A stretch of 64,000 nt of DNA from Echinarachnius parma (Eukaryota; Echinodermata; Echinoidea; Clypeasteroida; Echinarachniidae), in assembly GCA_037951105.1 (NCBI GenBank), contig JBAMJV010008915.1, forward strand, positions 239,439 to 303,438, given 5' to 3'. How positions within the stretch are numbered: position 1 is the stretch's first letter; each line of letters opens with the position of its first letter. The translations under genes and the position numbers were made by a program. Of the stretch, positions 27,554-38,329 are shown in pieces. Under the pieces are notes generated by a model. That model was not told the origin of the DNA. It did no database searches and saw nothing but the letters and a program-made list of their open reading frames with translations.

Positions 27554-28341
27554 CTGGATGCAAAATCGATGGCAAAGTAATGTTTTCTCTGCACTTGATT
27601 CATTATCTCAGCGTATAGTCCGTTTTAATTTTGACATGCATTTTTCCTATAAAAGCGCCTCAACTACAACCCCACCCCGAGCTGCACATCTCTTGCCGTA
27701 CGTACTATATCGCACCGGTATGTGGGCCAATGTACGTGTATTCTGATTGGTCAAAAGTTTCCCATTGTGACGTATGCCTACAAGCAACAGGTGCATCTTC
27801 TATCACGTGGTAGTATTTTGCTTTGTGACGTCATAATCGATTGTTGTCCATGCATTGCGCGTAGCGGTTGCGTAAGTAACGTAATGCCACGAACTACATT
27901 AATTTTGTTTTTCTTATGTACGTGTGTGGTTAACTTTGCTATTTTTTTTTTTGTATAAGGCGGGCTAACACAACAATATTGCTAATCGTAACAAAAAGTG
28001 GGCTTTACTTTAGGCAATCCATCATTATTTTCTCTTGGCAACATTTTGGCCCGCCGTTTGGTTTGTATAATACATACTGCTTTGTATTAGAAGTTCAAGA
28101 ACAAATGTTGATTGCTCAAAATTTTAATCGGGAATTCCTGGAACTATGGCTCTATAAACACAGAGTGATAAGGAGCAGCATTGAAAACAAAATGTAAGTA
28201 TATATAATGTATATAAATATATAATTATATAGCCACATAAATATACAAAAAGAGATAGATTAATAGGAGTCTAGATCTTCGATCGAGATATAAATCTATC
28301 TGCAATTTGCAGAATTAACCTCAGACGCTGTAACTGTTCAT
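27554..28341. other. Spacer between inverted elements, promoter-like words
   Basis: Within about 110 bp lie TGATTGGTC (inverted CCAAT box, near 27745), CACGTG (E-box, near 27803) and GTGACGTCAT (CRE, near 27825). A 72-codon open frame ends at 28197 where GTAAGTAT could be a donor. I cannot support a gene; this could be a cryptic promoter or transposon-derived sequence. Confidence 0.3.
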
Positions 28342-28843
28342 TTAAAGGGATAGTCGAGTTATAACTCCACCATGCTCGAAAGGTATAAACAAACAATACA
28401 CACGACTAAGAAAAAAGCCTGTTATCATTCTAAAGAAGCCGTTAAAACTCACGGGCGCTCTCTAAAAAAGTCCTTGGTTTCAACATTTTTGATTACAAAA
28501 ATAATTGTGCATGTGATGTTTTATTTACATAATGATTAAATAGAGAGATCATCAACAAATATTAAAAAACATCTTTTGTACATTTTTGAAAAGTGTAAGC
28601 ATTTTTTTTTTCGACGTCTAGTTCAAAATTATTGAATTATTGTTGGGCCCTACAATAATTAAAAATAGTTTTTATTTATGGATACATGTATTTCAGCCGT
28701 CTCTGAACCGATTTTGATCAAATTAAGTTTTACTCTGTCCTTAAACTTGTATGCACTTTCAAATTTGACACTCAGTTTTTCATTATCTCACAAAAAAAGT
28801 TTTGTGTAGCGCCCTCTATACCAAAACTCAACTATCTCTTCAA
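28342..28843 (-). mobile_element. TTAA-ended element, copy 2, inverted
   Basis: This shares the ends (TTAAAGGGATAGTCGAGTT at left) and internal landmarks (GGGCGCTCTCTAAA, GCCGTCTCTGAACCGATTTT, TAGCGCCCTCTATACCAAA) with 26990-27553, in the opposite orientation. The right TTAA is mutated. The two copies could pair as a large inverted repeat around a loop of about 790 bp. Confidence 0.75.
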
Positions 28844-29169
28844 GTCTGTAACTATTTAGATTTGTTGAAACATTGCAAAGTAAATGAACATGAAAAATAC
28901 CCAGGTGATAACGCTGACCCAGTGACATAACGAAACTCAGTACAGTTATCAAACATGAGTACATTCTTCTGTTTGGTGGGGACATATTTTGTTTATTATT
29001 TGTTTATACACAAAAAAAAAAATGCTTCACTTCGATGATCCCTCGCACATAATTATACCTAAGTGGATTTTGTTTATGTCAGGTTTAATATTATAATAGA
29101 TTCTAACCAATACGAACATTGAATACTAAGGGCTTTCAGGGGCAAATACAGCGTCAGGGTTATATAGCA

Positions 29170-29312
29170 AAGTTCAGTGGCGCAGCGTGGTCGGACAGCT
29201 GGTTGAGCAACTGTCTAGCAATCAGGAGATCTCGGGTGCGAATCCCGGAGAAACCCCATTTTTCTTTGCTACTTTTGTTTTTCATTTATATTATATATTT
29301 ATGGTCAGTTGT
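29170..29312 (+). mobile_element. tRNA-derived SINE, copy 1
   Basis: A box-A-like GTGGCGCAGCGTGG and a box-B-like GGGTGCGAATCCC lie about 60 bp apart, as in a tRNA head. They are followed by CCATTTTTCTTTGCT and ATTTATATTATATATTT. The same head-to-tail order occurs at 48029-48172 on the minus strand, so this is a SINE family and not a tRNA gene; the anticodon stem does not fold convincingly. Confidence 0.65.
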
Positions 29313-29711
29313 TTACGTTAACCATTTATTAATTTGTTATTTTTAAATATTGTGAAATTATATATTTCCCGGGATATTTCCAATAAATTTGTATTGAAAT
29401 ACTTATCCGCAGAGAACAAACAATGAAAGCAAGGAAAGGGAGAGTAACATCCAAAATTTGGGGGTATTATAATTACATTAAATAAACACCAGTATCATGT
29501 TAATAGGCTAATATAAAGACTGACATATTTCTCATCAACAAAACCAACTGTGTATGTCGATTTAAACAAATATAATTTATACTGGATGACAAATTATATT
29601 TGGGAATAAGACGGTATTTTGATGTCGTAGCCAAACCGAATCTACATTTATCTAGGTAATGATTCCAATTAGCGCATGTGTTTGCTAATAAATCTATCAG
29701 AATAAGGGGGT

Positions 29712-29734
29712 GGGGGGGGGGGGGGGGGGGGGGG
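29712..29734 (+). repeat. Poly-G run of 23 bases
   Basis: Uninterrupted G run followed by TAGGGCGATAC. Confidence 0.95.
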
Positions 29735-30779
29735 TAGGGCGATACTAACCACTTGGCTAGATATGGTACACACTCCCACTAGTCTATACCAGCCTCCCTG
29801 ACAAAGATTTTCCCCCTTTACATGTCAAATAAAAAAATATATATAACTGATTAATCCCCCGTAAGTAACAAGTGAGGGCGCTATTAATCAAACATCGCCA
29901 CGTCGCGCCTCCAGTTCGATCTCGATACTCATCAAGTGAAGATAACATAAATTAACTCTCATCTTGGCTAGTGTAGTTAAGGCAGCCAGCATTCCCTTCT
30001 TGTGGCAAAACTTGCTGCCCCAATCCCTCCTTGGGCGGCAATTATATACACCCAACTTGATTTTGGACACACGATTATACCGCCCCTATACCTCCTCCGA
30101 GCAGGGAAATGGGTGCTCCTCCGAGTCCGATTGAGAAATGTTTCGTGAATTCCTCTTCTTCGCATGGCTGCATTCCTGTTTGCTGCCATAAGGTCTTGGA
30201 TGCAACACTTTAGCACGACTAGTCACTGATAAAGACAAACTTTGCCCATGTCTTTCCATGAGAAGGCTGAAACATTGCTGAAATATCTTGGCAATTAATG
30301 TTTAGGCATGCACCTATAGGCTAAATGTTGTATATTCAGGACTTATGAAAGAGTTCTATACCTATCAGTGTTATTTTTCTCCTTTTCCTTATTCAACTAT
30401 ATAACTTTATTTCGGTTTAAAATATGCAAGTTACATGGTTACATTATTCATCAAAATAAAAACATACATACATAATTACGTAGTGTATTACGACTAAAAC
30501 AAAACTCATGTTTTACTTTGCTTTATAGCTTTATTGGAAAAAAAAAACTAATTGAGATAAAATATAAAATATCATATTTCAAGGCTCTTATGAATAGCAT
30601 ATTCAATATTCAATTAAACATTTCCTTGTTAAATATAAATTTCCTAAGGCCGGTATCAATTCAAGCTCTTCTTCTGCATGCATTCTCCCTCCCTCTTTCT
30701 TTTCTTTCCGAAATCATCATGAAAAGTAATTGCAAATTAGAATAGTAATATTATGTTATATTACTTACGTTTACCTTAT
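29735..30779. other. Intergenic, no gene seen
   Basis: Mostly AT-rich. About 29890-30200 is more GC-rich with short frames on the minus strand, but I see no conserved motif or splice pattern. Confidence 0.4.
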
Positions 30780-30872
30780 ATTATTGCTAAATGTTTTGAT
30801 CGTTATTTTTGTTGATTGATTGTAAATATGGAATTGCAGGAATAAAAACTGAAACTGAAACTGAAAACTGAA
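30780..30872 (+). other. Leader of the middle gene, or retroelement-like tail
   Basis: TGTAAATATGGAATTGCAG followed by GAATAAAAACTGAAACTGAAAC ends just before the ATG at 30873. It can be read two ways: as a 3' splice site at 30840 plus a short 5' UTR, with an in-frame TAA at 30843 closing the frame upstream; or as the simple-repeat tail typical of some non-LTR elements. The choice decides whether transcription starts upstream or within. Confidence 0.35.
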
Positions 30873-32081
30873 ATGTGCCCCTTATCGTTTTTAAAAACAC
30901 CATTCAGGTCACAAAAGGGGAACACGCCTAACTTAAAATCATCCATCAGCCCGAAAGCAGCTGACATCGATGATGACAAATCAAACAAATCAGATCCTGC
31001 ACCACAGAGTGAACACAGCAAGCCCCAACCTGATTCTCCAACTGATCTGGGCGAACGAGATGATCGTGGTTCGTCTTCCCGATCCTCATCGGCTGGAAGT
31101 CAGGGCAAAAGCTCGTCATCGCAATCCTCCATCGAGGATTTCTGCAATTCGTTCGAGCACGCGATGACTATCGCCCGACACGCCGAACGCGCGAAACGCG
31201 AATCACGGAATGCGCTCGAGCGCGCCGAGACGGCCCGAAATCTTGCTGAGCAGGCGTGGGAGCAGGCCATGTCCGCCGCCGAAGCAGCGCAGAGTATCGC
31301 GCGTTCGGGTCTGGCGGTCGCTAAGCTGTCTTTGGATGTTTGCAACCCGAGGTCGAGACCCAACCAGCCCTCCGCCTCTCTCCGGAGTGCCTACGAGCTC
31401 TTTGCGAGTCAACGAGAGCCGAGTATGAACTTCGAACGTTTCCAACAGGCCTTGAATTACGACGACCGGGAAAGGGTTCATCATCACGACGAGGATAATG
31501 ACGTCATCACACCCTTCGACTTGGATCGTGACGAGATCGAGTCGGAATATCCGTGCCATGCCATCCACTGCCAGACCTGTAACAACCGCCAGTTGGCGAA
31601 GAACTGGCGATTCTTCAAAGCGCAGCCTGAGCAGACAGCACGCGCCCCAGAGCAATCCGAGCCTCCAAGACAGCGCCTCGAGGAATCTCTCCAAACGCTC
31701 GCGAAGAAGCGGGAGCAGACGTCATCTTCGGGACAAGCCAACGACTCCGGAAATCGAGAAGACCGTGGAGCTCGAGTTCGGCAGCAGACCAACGTGCCGA
31801 AGTGCTTTGAGAAGTACTCGTCTCCGCTCGGACAGTTCTCGGCCGCTTCGACTCCACCGCGAGTGACGAAACCGAAACCGACCAATCAGCGGCCCGGGTG
31901 GCAAGGAAAAGTTAGCGTCCCAACAACCAATCAGGTTGCAGAATGTTTCTTCCAGCCACCGGCTCAGCCAATCAAACTGCGGCAATCTACTTCTGAGGAG
32001 CTGGAGTATCTAACTTTTTGGCCGCAGTACGGTGGGAATGTAGACATACAAAGACCGACGCCAAGGAAAAGGAATGTACAG
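30873..32081 (+). CDS. Middle gene exon 1 (403 codons)
   Basis: Starts MCPLSFLKTPFRSQKG and ends RPTPRKRNVQ at a donor ACAG|GTTTGT. The open frame runs 10 codons further into the intron, and I leave those out because the next exon joins cleanly in phase 0. It contains the predicted coiled coil and the Cys/His cluster. Confidence 0.65.
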
Positions 32082-33629
32082 GTTTGTAACATGTCTAATC
32101 AAGGCAGCCAGTAACATTAAGTTTGGGAGTGTTTGGTAAAAATAAACATGTTGCTCTTTCTTTGGAAATAATTAACTACAGTAATTGTATGACGAAAGAC
32201 AGATAAGGTATAATGTAGTGTTGTTATATTAATATTGTAATAAGACGAAGAAAACAATTATAATAAAAAGATACCATAGTCTCAAAATTAAATTGAACTG
32301 ATATATCTTTGTGTGTCAAAAGGAACAGGACGCATGTGAAATTGCCACAAAGCCCTCAATCAATGTAATGGTGAAAAGTGCAACACAATTGTAGATCCCT
32401 TGTAATTATTTTGCTCTTTATTAATGTCGTAAATTGGTGTGTACTTTTTTGACACTCGTTAATATTTTCTGGATTTGTTGAAATATGTTTTCATTAGTAT
32501 TATCTCTAAACGTAACGCACTAATAAAAAAAGAACATTTATGTAAATAATTGTTTACATTATACAAGGATATATAATGTTCAAATTATTACATTGCCTTG
32601 TTGGTATTTTATTGTTATTCATAATTTTTAAATCATAATTTGTATAATACAATTTGTATCAGATGGATGACGGTAACTGTAGCGACGACAGCTCGCACTC
32701 CGCACCCATCTTTGTTGGGGTGCGTAGCCGCGCGTCGGACAGCAACGAAGACCAGGGAATACCGAGCCCACCCCTCAAGCCACGCCAGCTCCAGCGGCTC
32801 AGCGACATGGAGCCGACCGAAGAGAACATTCGGGTGCGACTGCAGCAGGCCTACCAGGCGTGTGCGAGGCGTAGCCAGAGCTGCTCGAGCGAGCCGGGGG
32901 CGGACTCGGGCAGGATGCGCCCCTGCTCCCCGCTCGTACTGCCCGAGGTCGAGAGCGGGTCGAATGTTCAAGTAGGCACAAACAAACAAACAAACAAACA
33001 AACAAACAAACAAACAATCAAACATTGCATTTATGATGAAGACGAGGGCTATGAATGAGGTTATGGTTAATCTCTCTTTGTCATTAAATGTTTGAATATT
33101 TAAAAGCCATCTAGATGAAATTAACAAAAACGCAACCAAATATTTACACATGATGGAGCTGTCGAGCTGATATTGTTTTTGTTTGGTGATAGCAGATGTG
33201 ATTAGTCATACTGATGGATGGAATTAATGAAGGAAAAGTTTCATTAGCATTAATAAACTAAATGACCACCCAGGCCATGATACAATGATAGGCTGGAAAG
33301 ACCAACAGGTCATAGGGATAGGGAATTCAAGATTTCTTTTTTTCCTGCCAGGAAACTTGGGGAGGCTCACCAGTGGTGGTTTTTTGTTTTTTTTTTACTT
33401 GGAATTCATGTTTAATTTATATGCTTACTTTATACTTTGTATGAAATGCCTGATAAATAATAATAATAACAAAAGATGTTTATTATTACACAGAATTTTG
33501 TTCTTTGATCACCTGCAGATGCTTCCAAACAACGTTCAAGCCTTTCAGCCTCCCGTAACAAAATCAACCACGCCCCCTTCAAGTTACCATGGCAACGTGA
33601 CATCAGCAAAGGCCTACCTATCTGATTAA
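30873..33629 (+). CDS. Unrecognised 542-residue protein, three exons
   Basis: I join exons 30873-32081, 32663-32971 and 33519-33629; both introns are phase 0 and GT-AG, and the frame stays open to TAA at 33627. No family is recognised. In order there is a Ser/Pro/Asp-rich N-terminus (about residues 1-85), an Ala/Arg/Glu-rich heptad stretch likely to be a coiled coil (about 88-155, with AERAKRESRNALERAE), a Cys/His cluster YPCHAIHCQTCNN (about 226-238) that might bind a metal, and a basic, disordered C-terminal half with repeated PxxP-like and Ser clusters. Coding DNA is strongly CpG- and GC-rich against AT-rich introns. There is no signal peptide or membrane segment, so it is probably intracellular. 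The start is uncertain: CAG at 30905-30907 could instead be an acceptor. Confidence 0.65.
32663..32971 (+). CDS. Middle gene exon 2 (103 codons)
   Basis: Acceptor TTTGTATCAG|ATGG and donor TTCAA|GTAGGC. It encodes MDDGNCSDDSSHS, then a Pro/Arg/Ser-rich segment. High CpG content contrasts with the flanks. A (CAAA)n repeat follows just inside the intron. Confidence 0.65.
32980..33016 (+). repeat. (ACAA)n microsatellite
   Basis: About nine ACAA units directly after the exon 2 donor of the middle gene. Confidence 0.9.
33519..33629 (+). CDS. Middle gene terminal exon (36 codons)
   Basis: Acceptor CACCTGCAG|ATGC, then MLPNNVQAFQPPVTK and a Ser/Thr-rich end SAKAYLSD before TAA. Phase and a good acceptor support it, but it is short. 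Possible poly-A signals lie near 34215-34225. Confidence 0.55.
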   Translation: MLPNNVQAFQPPVTKSTTPPSSYHGNVTSAKAYLSD

Positions 33630-35193
33630 CTTGATGAGGGACGGAAAAGAGGAAACGGACATGCAGAAAATAATCAACTTATTGATTCTATAAAATGACG
33701 ACTGTCTCAACTCTTCAGTCTGATAATTAGAGCATGCACGGAAAATAGAATACATGTAGTATGCATGGGCAAACTTGCCAAGAGAAAAAGTAGTAGGCCC
33801 AAATTTTATGGCATATTTTTGTTTTTGATAAGTGTCAATATAATGGCAATATAACCCTTTTGATATACAAAGTAGACTATATTGACTAATTTTACATTTT
33901 AAAGACATATTCTTGATATATTTATTGTAAAAATCATTATTTGGTTTGTCAGAAAAGGTGAATATTTGGAAGATAAAGGGCTGACAAAATTCAATTATCA
34001 AATTAAAAAATATGTTAAGAGAATCATATATTGTTGGTAAAACCATTAGATTTGTTGTATTTTTAATTACTAATTAGCAGTATATTTTTAAAATGATGTG
34101 CTACAAGATTTTCAGAAGATTGAATTTCGAGTCTGAGGGTAACATTCTATATTAAAGTGTACATTACATATATATTTTGAGTTTTTGTAATAATCACTAT
34201 TTTTTCTTCTATAAATAAATGCAAAATAAATTGTATGTAAATATAATGCAACAACCAATATTTGTATGAAATGTGATTACGTGTTTATGTAAGATATTAC
34301 GGTTGACTTGCTTGAATGAGACAGTCATGTATTACATGCTCAAATAATTATCAGTAAAAATGTTATCATACAAATGTACAGAAAACATTACTTATTGTGT
34401 ATTGATTATATGTGTTTTATTTTGCTTTACTCAACAAAGAATGATGTAAACTTCAATTGAGATGTTCATGCAATGCATTTATTGCAACACATACATACAG
34501 AATTTACACAATGATATAAATACAATGTACATCATGCTGCATTACAAAGACTTTACTGCAATAAAAGTATATTAGAAACTGCATCATGCAGATTTGCAGA
34601 ATCTTCCTTATCTGAAATAATAATATACTTGATTTATATATAGCGCGTAATTAATATGAATCATCATCATCTCTAAGCATGTTACAATGATATTATTACT
34701 TATATTATTATAAAAGGGTTGCATAATGATATAATCTGGCAAGTATGGGGTAACCCCAAGATTAAAACTGGAAGTTAAAATGTGTGCATAGTATATTGAA
34801 TTATTAGTAGGTATATTACATAAACCTACATGCACACAAACACAGGCAAGCAGACACACATGCACGCAAACAGGCAGGCATGCACGCACGCACACACATA
34901 CACAAACACATCAGACACACATACAAACCCCCCCCAAAAAACACCATTGTTTAAAAACCCTCAAATTACAAGGCCCTGAACAGTTGATAGAGATGACACC
35001 CCCCCCCCCCCCCCCCCCCCCCCCAATAAGTTATAAACATAAATAAATACAAATTATTTTGGAGATGAAAAGCTGTTCTGCTCGCAATAGTAGTACTGGT
35101 CAAGGGTAAAGGGAAACAATGTCTGAACAACAATAAATATTTCTACTTTTTATGCAGCTTATGAGAAAAAAGTATAGCTCAAAAGTTTGTTTT
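33630..35193. other. 3' flank of middle gene, AT-rich, no gene seen
   Basis: Probable 3' UTR followed by AT-rich intergenic DNA. It includes a CA-rich stretch at about 34830-34925 and a C run of 26 at 34999-35024. Confidence 0.45.
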
Positions 35194-35245
35194 CTACGAA
35201 GCCCCATTGGGGACATGGATAAAAAAAAAATTCGCAGACGCTATC

Positions 35246-35576
35246 TCGTATGTACGACTTATTATGTCGTACGTACGACATATTATCTCGTACGTACAAC
35301 TTATTATCTCGTACGTACGACTTTTTATCTCGTACGTACGAGTGACTTATTATCTTGTACGTACGACTTATTATCTTGTACGTACGACTTATTATCTCGT
35401 ACGTACGACTTATTATCTCGTACGTACGACTTATTATCTTGTACGTACGACTTATTATGTCGTATGTACGACTTATTATGTCGTACGTACGACTTATTAT
35501 GTCGTACGTACGACTTATTATCTCATACGTATGACTTATTATCTCGTACGTACGACTTATTATCTCGTAAGACTTA
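35246..35576 (+). repeat. Left 21-bp repeat array of the foldback element
   Basis: The unit is CGTACGTACGACTTATTATC plus T, about 15 copies, with small changes (ATGTC for ATCTC) and one 3-bp insertion near 35341. The repeats translate as seven-residue periodic frames, which are artefacts. Confidence 0.95.
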
Positions 35577-35719
35577 AATGCATGCATGGTCAGTATACAG
35601 TCTCTGTGTGTACAGCGAGGCCACGAGGCAAGCGCTAAGCACTCATGTGATCCAGCTGCTAACGAGCAAGTGCATGGATGCAGTGCAGTGACAACCGTAC
35701 CGTACATGGCCCGAGCTTT

Positions 35720-36587
35720 GCTAAGCCAGCATGTGCAGAAATTGGATGGATACACGAAGACCATCAAGTGAGGGTAAAGACAGGAGGAGGGACCTGTCGA
35801 TTCTTGATTGACAGAAATGCCACATATGACAGCATTCTAGAGGAAGCCTCCAAATTGTTTTTCCCAGGAGGGGTCTCGAGAAGGGGTATCAAACTGAAGA
35901 ACGTAGATGTTGAACTCTGTGATTTCTGCATGAACAAACATCCAGCTACTCAAACTGTGGCCGAAACATATGAAATTTGTAAAACCGAACAGTATTCTTC
36001 GATGGTATATTTCCACCAAAAATAAGCAAAGTGTTCAAGTTTCTGCAGCAGTAGAAGTAGGGTCTGACATTCCTGAAAATGAATCCCAAACTACTTCTGA
36101 CACCTCTGACCACGCTGATCAGCCGGGACCTTCCAAAGACCCAGATTACACCGAAGCACAATGTAGGGTGAAAGACAAGTCTAATCACCATAGAATCCAT
36201 GAAATCCTACATGTAGATGCAGAAACACAAACTACCTCTTGTGACCATTCTAAGCCTGGACTCTATCCTGTGCTGGATGGAAACGTTTCCCTTTCTCAAG
36301 AGCGTATCAACATACTTTACACTAAACAGGAGGAGTCAATGTATAGTGGGCACACTATTACCGTGACAGGAAGCTCAAGATCTCAATGCCTATATGGACC
36401 ATTGGACGAAGATGGAAATCCATTAATAACAAATGACGACACTGATCCCCTCCAACACGGTTACCACGTTAGCGAAATTTCAAAAGGGAACGTGTGTTTT
36501 GTTCAGCACCACGCATCACACAATGCTATCGAAGATGAAGGACAATATGAATTTCCATCTAAATCAACTGCTGTAAACCCCGAGTAA
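35720..36587 (+). pseudogene. Captured gene fragment, HECT-associated N-terminal-like
   Basis: Reading from about 35720 in the frame of 35678-36025 gives EIGWIHEDHQVRVKTGGG, then LFFPGGVSRRG and VELCDF. This spacing (GGGTR-like, then LFFPxGxSxxG, then CDF) is the pattern I know from the N-terminal region of expanded uncharacterised proteins in fish, corals and echinoderms annotated as G2/M-phase-specific E3 ligase-like (HECT) proteins. The frame stops at 36023 after YFHQK. One base over, an open frame continues for about 190 codons to 36587 with acidic, Ser/Thr-rich sequence, so a single-base shift in the A run near 36015-36020 has broken it. No introns are apparent, and no HECT domain is present. 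The assignment is by pattern from memory. Confidence 0.55.
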
Positions 36588-36906
36588 TAAGTTGTACGTA
36601 CGAGATAATAAGTCGTACGTACGAGTTAATAAGTCGTACGTACGAGTTAATAAGTCGTACGTACGAGATAATAAGTCGTACGTACGAGATAATAAGTCGT
36701 ACGTACGAGATAATAAGTCTTACGTACGAGATAATAAGTCGTACGTACGACGTAATAAGTCGTACGTACGAGATAATAAGTCGTACGTACGACATAATAA
36801 GTCGTACGTACGAGATAATAAGTCGTACGTACGAGATAATAAGTCGTACGTACGAGATAATATGTCGTACGTACAACATAATAAGTCGTACGTACGAGAT
36901 AGCGTC
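36585..36906 (-). repeat. Right 21-bp repeat array of the foldback element
   Basis: Inverted copy of the left array, about 15 units reading AGATAATAAGTCGTACGTAC plus G on the plus strand. Confidence 0.95.
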
Positions 36907-36948
36907 TGTGAATTTTTTTTTATCCATGTCCCCAATGGGGCTTCGTAG

Positions 36949-38125
36949 TTTTCTATATGGTTTGTAGAATTCACAAGAACATAGAATTTTGTGCATTAAG
37001 TTATTTACACAAGACATAATTTACTTTGAAAGATGAACATATTAACGTTTTGTTCACTTAGTACATTAGCATCAACATAAACAACTATATAATATTCTAA
37101 TCTATACATTAAAATGCCAGGCCAGCTAGCTATTTCAATATTATGAAAAATAAAATATAAAAAGTTATAAAAAGAGATTATACAATATCTTTAATTACAT
37201 ACATGTTTTTCATGATTACTCTTTGTTACAAGTTAAGACTTGGATAATAATTCAAAGCGCTATGATATTCTATTTATGTGAATAGTGCTACATGTATATC
37301 CAATAATCATTATTACTATTACTATTTTATTATTATTAATATAAACTGAAAAGTCTATTAGGTTTATGATTAATAAAGATACAGGACAAAATGTAAACAA
37401 CACACACAAATGTGTGAGGAAATACAGACTTGAATGGAAATGCTAATGATGAAGATAAAATCGCAATGATGAGTGGTAAACACATACCAGTATAATCACA
37501 AATATATTTAACATATTAATAATTTATGAAATTTCTTACTTTCCTTTAAAAAATGTAGGTATTCAAACCGATCATATTAATTCAATATTTTCCACTTTCC
37601 TGAGTTTTTTGAATGCTGTGCAAGAAACACTCCTATACTTGTTAAATACATTGTGGAAAATATTAAGAATTATACAATGGATAAACAAAAAAAATCCCAT
37701 ATTCCACCAATGGTCCGGTCCTACAGGAAAAGTCAAATCATGACTGTTATACAAATTTGGTGGCCTAAAATTAGCACTAGATGGCCAAACTGGGAAGAAT
37801 AATTTACCTTAATTATTCAGAGACGGAAGTTTGGTTGCCCAATTGGGTGATCAGAATTCTGCATATTAAGTGATTTTTTGGCTTGCAGCTCATATTTGGC
37901 GGCCCCAAGGCAGTGCACATTTGGATTCATGATTATTTTCATTGCCTTTCATAGCAAAAAAGAGGAGTTATTAAATGAACACTATTCCTCTTCCCCATTC
38001 CCAAGTATGTAAATAATAATGAAATCAACCTGAGCATGTACAATAATTTGCATAAAAAGAAATTATCACCAGATATCAAATTCAAACAAAGAAAACATTT
38101 GATTTCATTTTTAATCAAACATTCT
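36949..38125. other. Intergenic, no gene seen
   Basis: AT-rich sequence with no coding frame or clear repeat boundaries. 37745-37880 resembles the GGGCAA/TTGCCC dispersed repeats seen at 8985 and 13845. Confidence 0.45.
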
Positions 38126-38204
38126 CCCAAACCTGCTATTTGGGTACCGAGTCATTTGAAGCAGCGACCACCAAATGACTCGGAACCCAAATAGCAGGTT
38201 TGGG
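38126..38204 (+). repeat. Near-perfect 33-bp hairpin
   Basis: CCCAAACCTGCTATTTGGG and its continuation (38126-38158) pair with 38172-38204 with one mismatch and a 13-base loop. The stem length suits a small-RNA precursor, but it may equally be the remnant of a small transposon. Confidence 0.85.
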
Positions 38205-38329
38205 AAAGTAAGAGATAATAAGCTTCCTCTAATGTTGGAAAATGAAAGCTAACCATAATCTACTTGTCAGTAAGCTGTGTCTGCTACTGTATTGCCAAAT
38301 TTCTCTTGCAATTACCTGTTCACAATATA

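Larger units (their letters stand above)
35194..36948 (+). mobile_element. Foldback-type transposon with 21-bp repeat arms and cargo
   Basis: The 1755-bp element begins CTACGAAGCCCCATTGGGG and ends with the exact reverse complement, followed inward on both sides by ACATGGATAAAAAAA, a GACGCTATCTCGTA stretch and then arrays of a 21-bp unit. The left array (about 35246-35576) and right array (about 36585-36906) hold about 15 units each, in opposite orientation, so the arms can form a hairpin about 380 bp long. TTTT flanks both ends and could be a target duplication. Between the arms is about 1 kb of non-repeated DNA with a broken gene fragment. There is no transposase, so it would move only with help from elsewhere. 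The architecture is that of foldback elements; I do not recognise the family. Confidence 0.85.

Noticed and set aside
29170-29260. Functional tRNA gene
   Set aside because: A and B boxes are present, but the anticodon stem does not pair and a second copy shares the downstream body, so it is a SINE.
31203-31694. 163-codon antisense frame inside the middle gene
   Set aside because: GC-rich coding DNA produces long antisense frames; the plus-strand frame is longer and joins to further exons.
35152-35767. Long frames on both strands across the 21-bp repeats
   Set aside because: 21 is a multiple of 3, so the repeat stays open in several frames on both strands; the seven-residue periodic proteins are artefacts.
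35246-36906. Possible CRISPR array
   Set aside because: Units are contiguous with no unique spacers, and the host is an animal; these are foldback arms.
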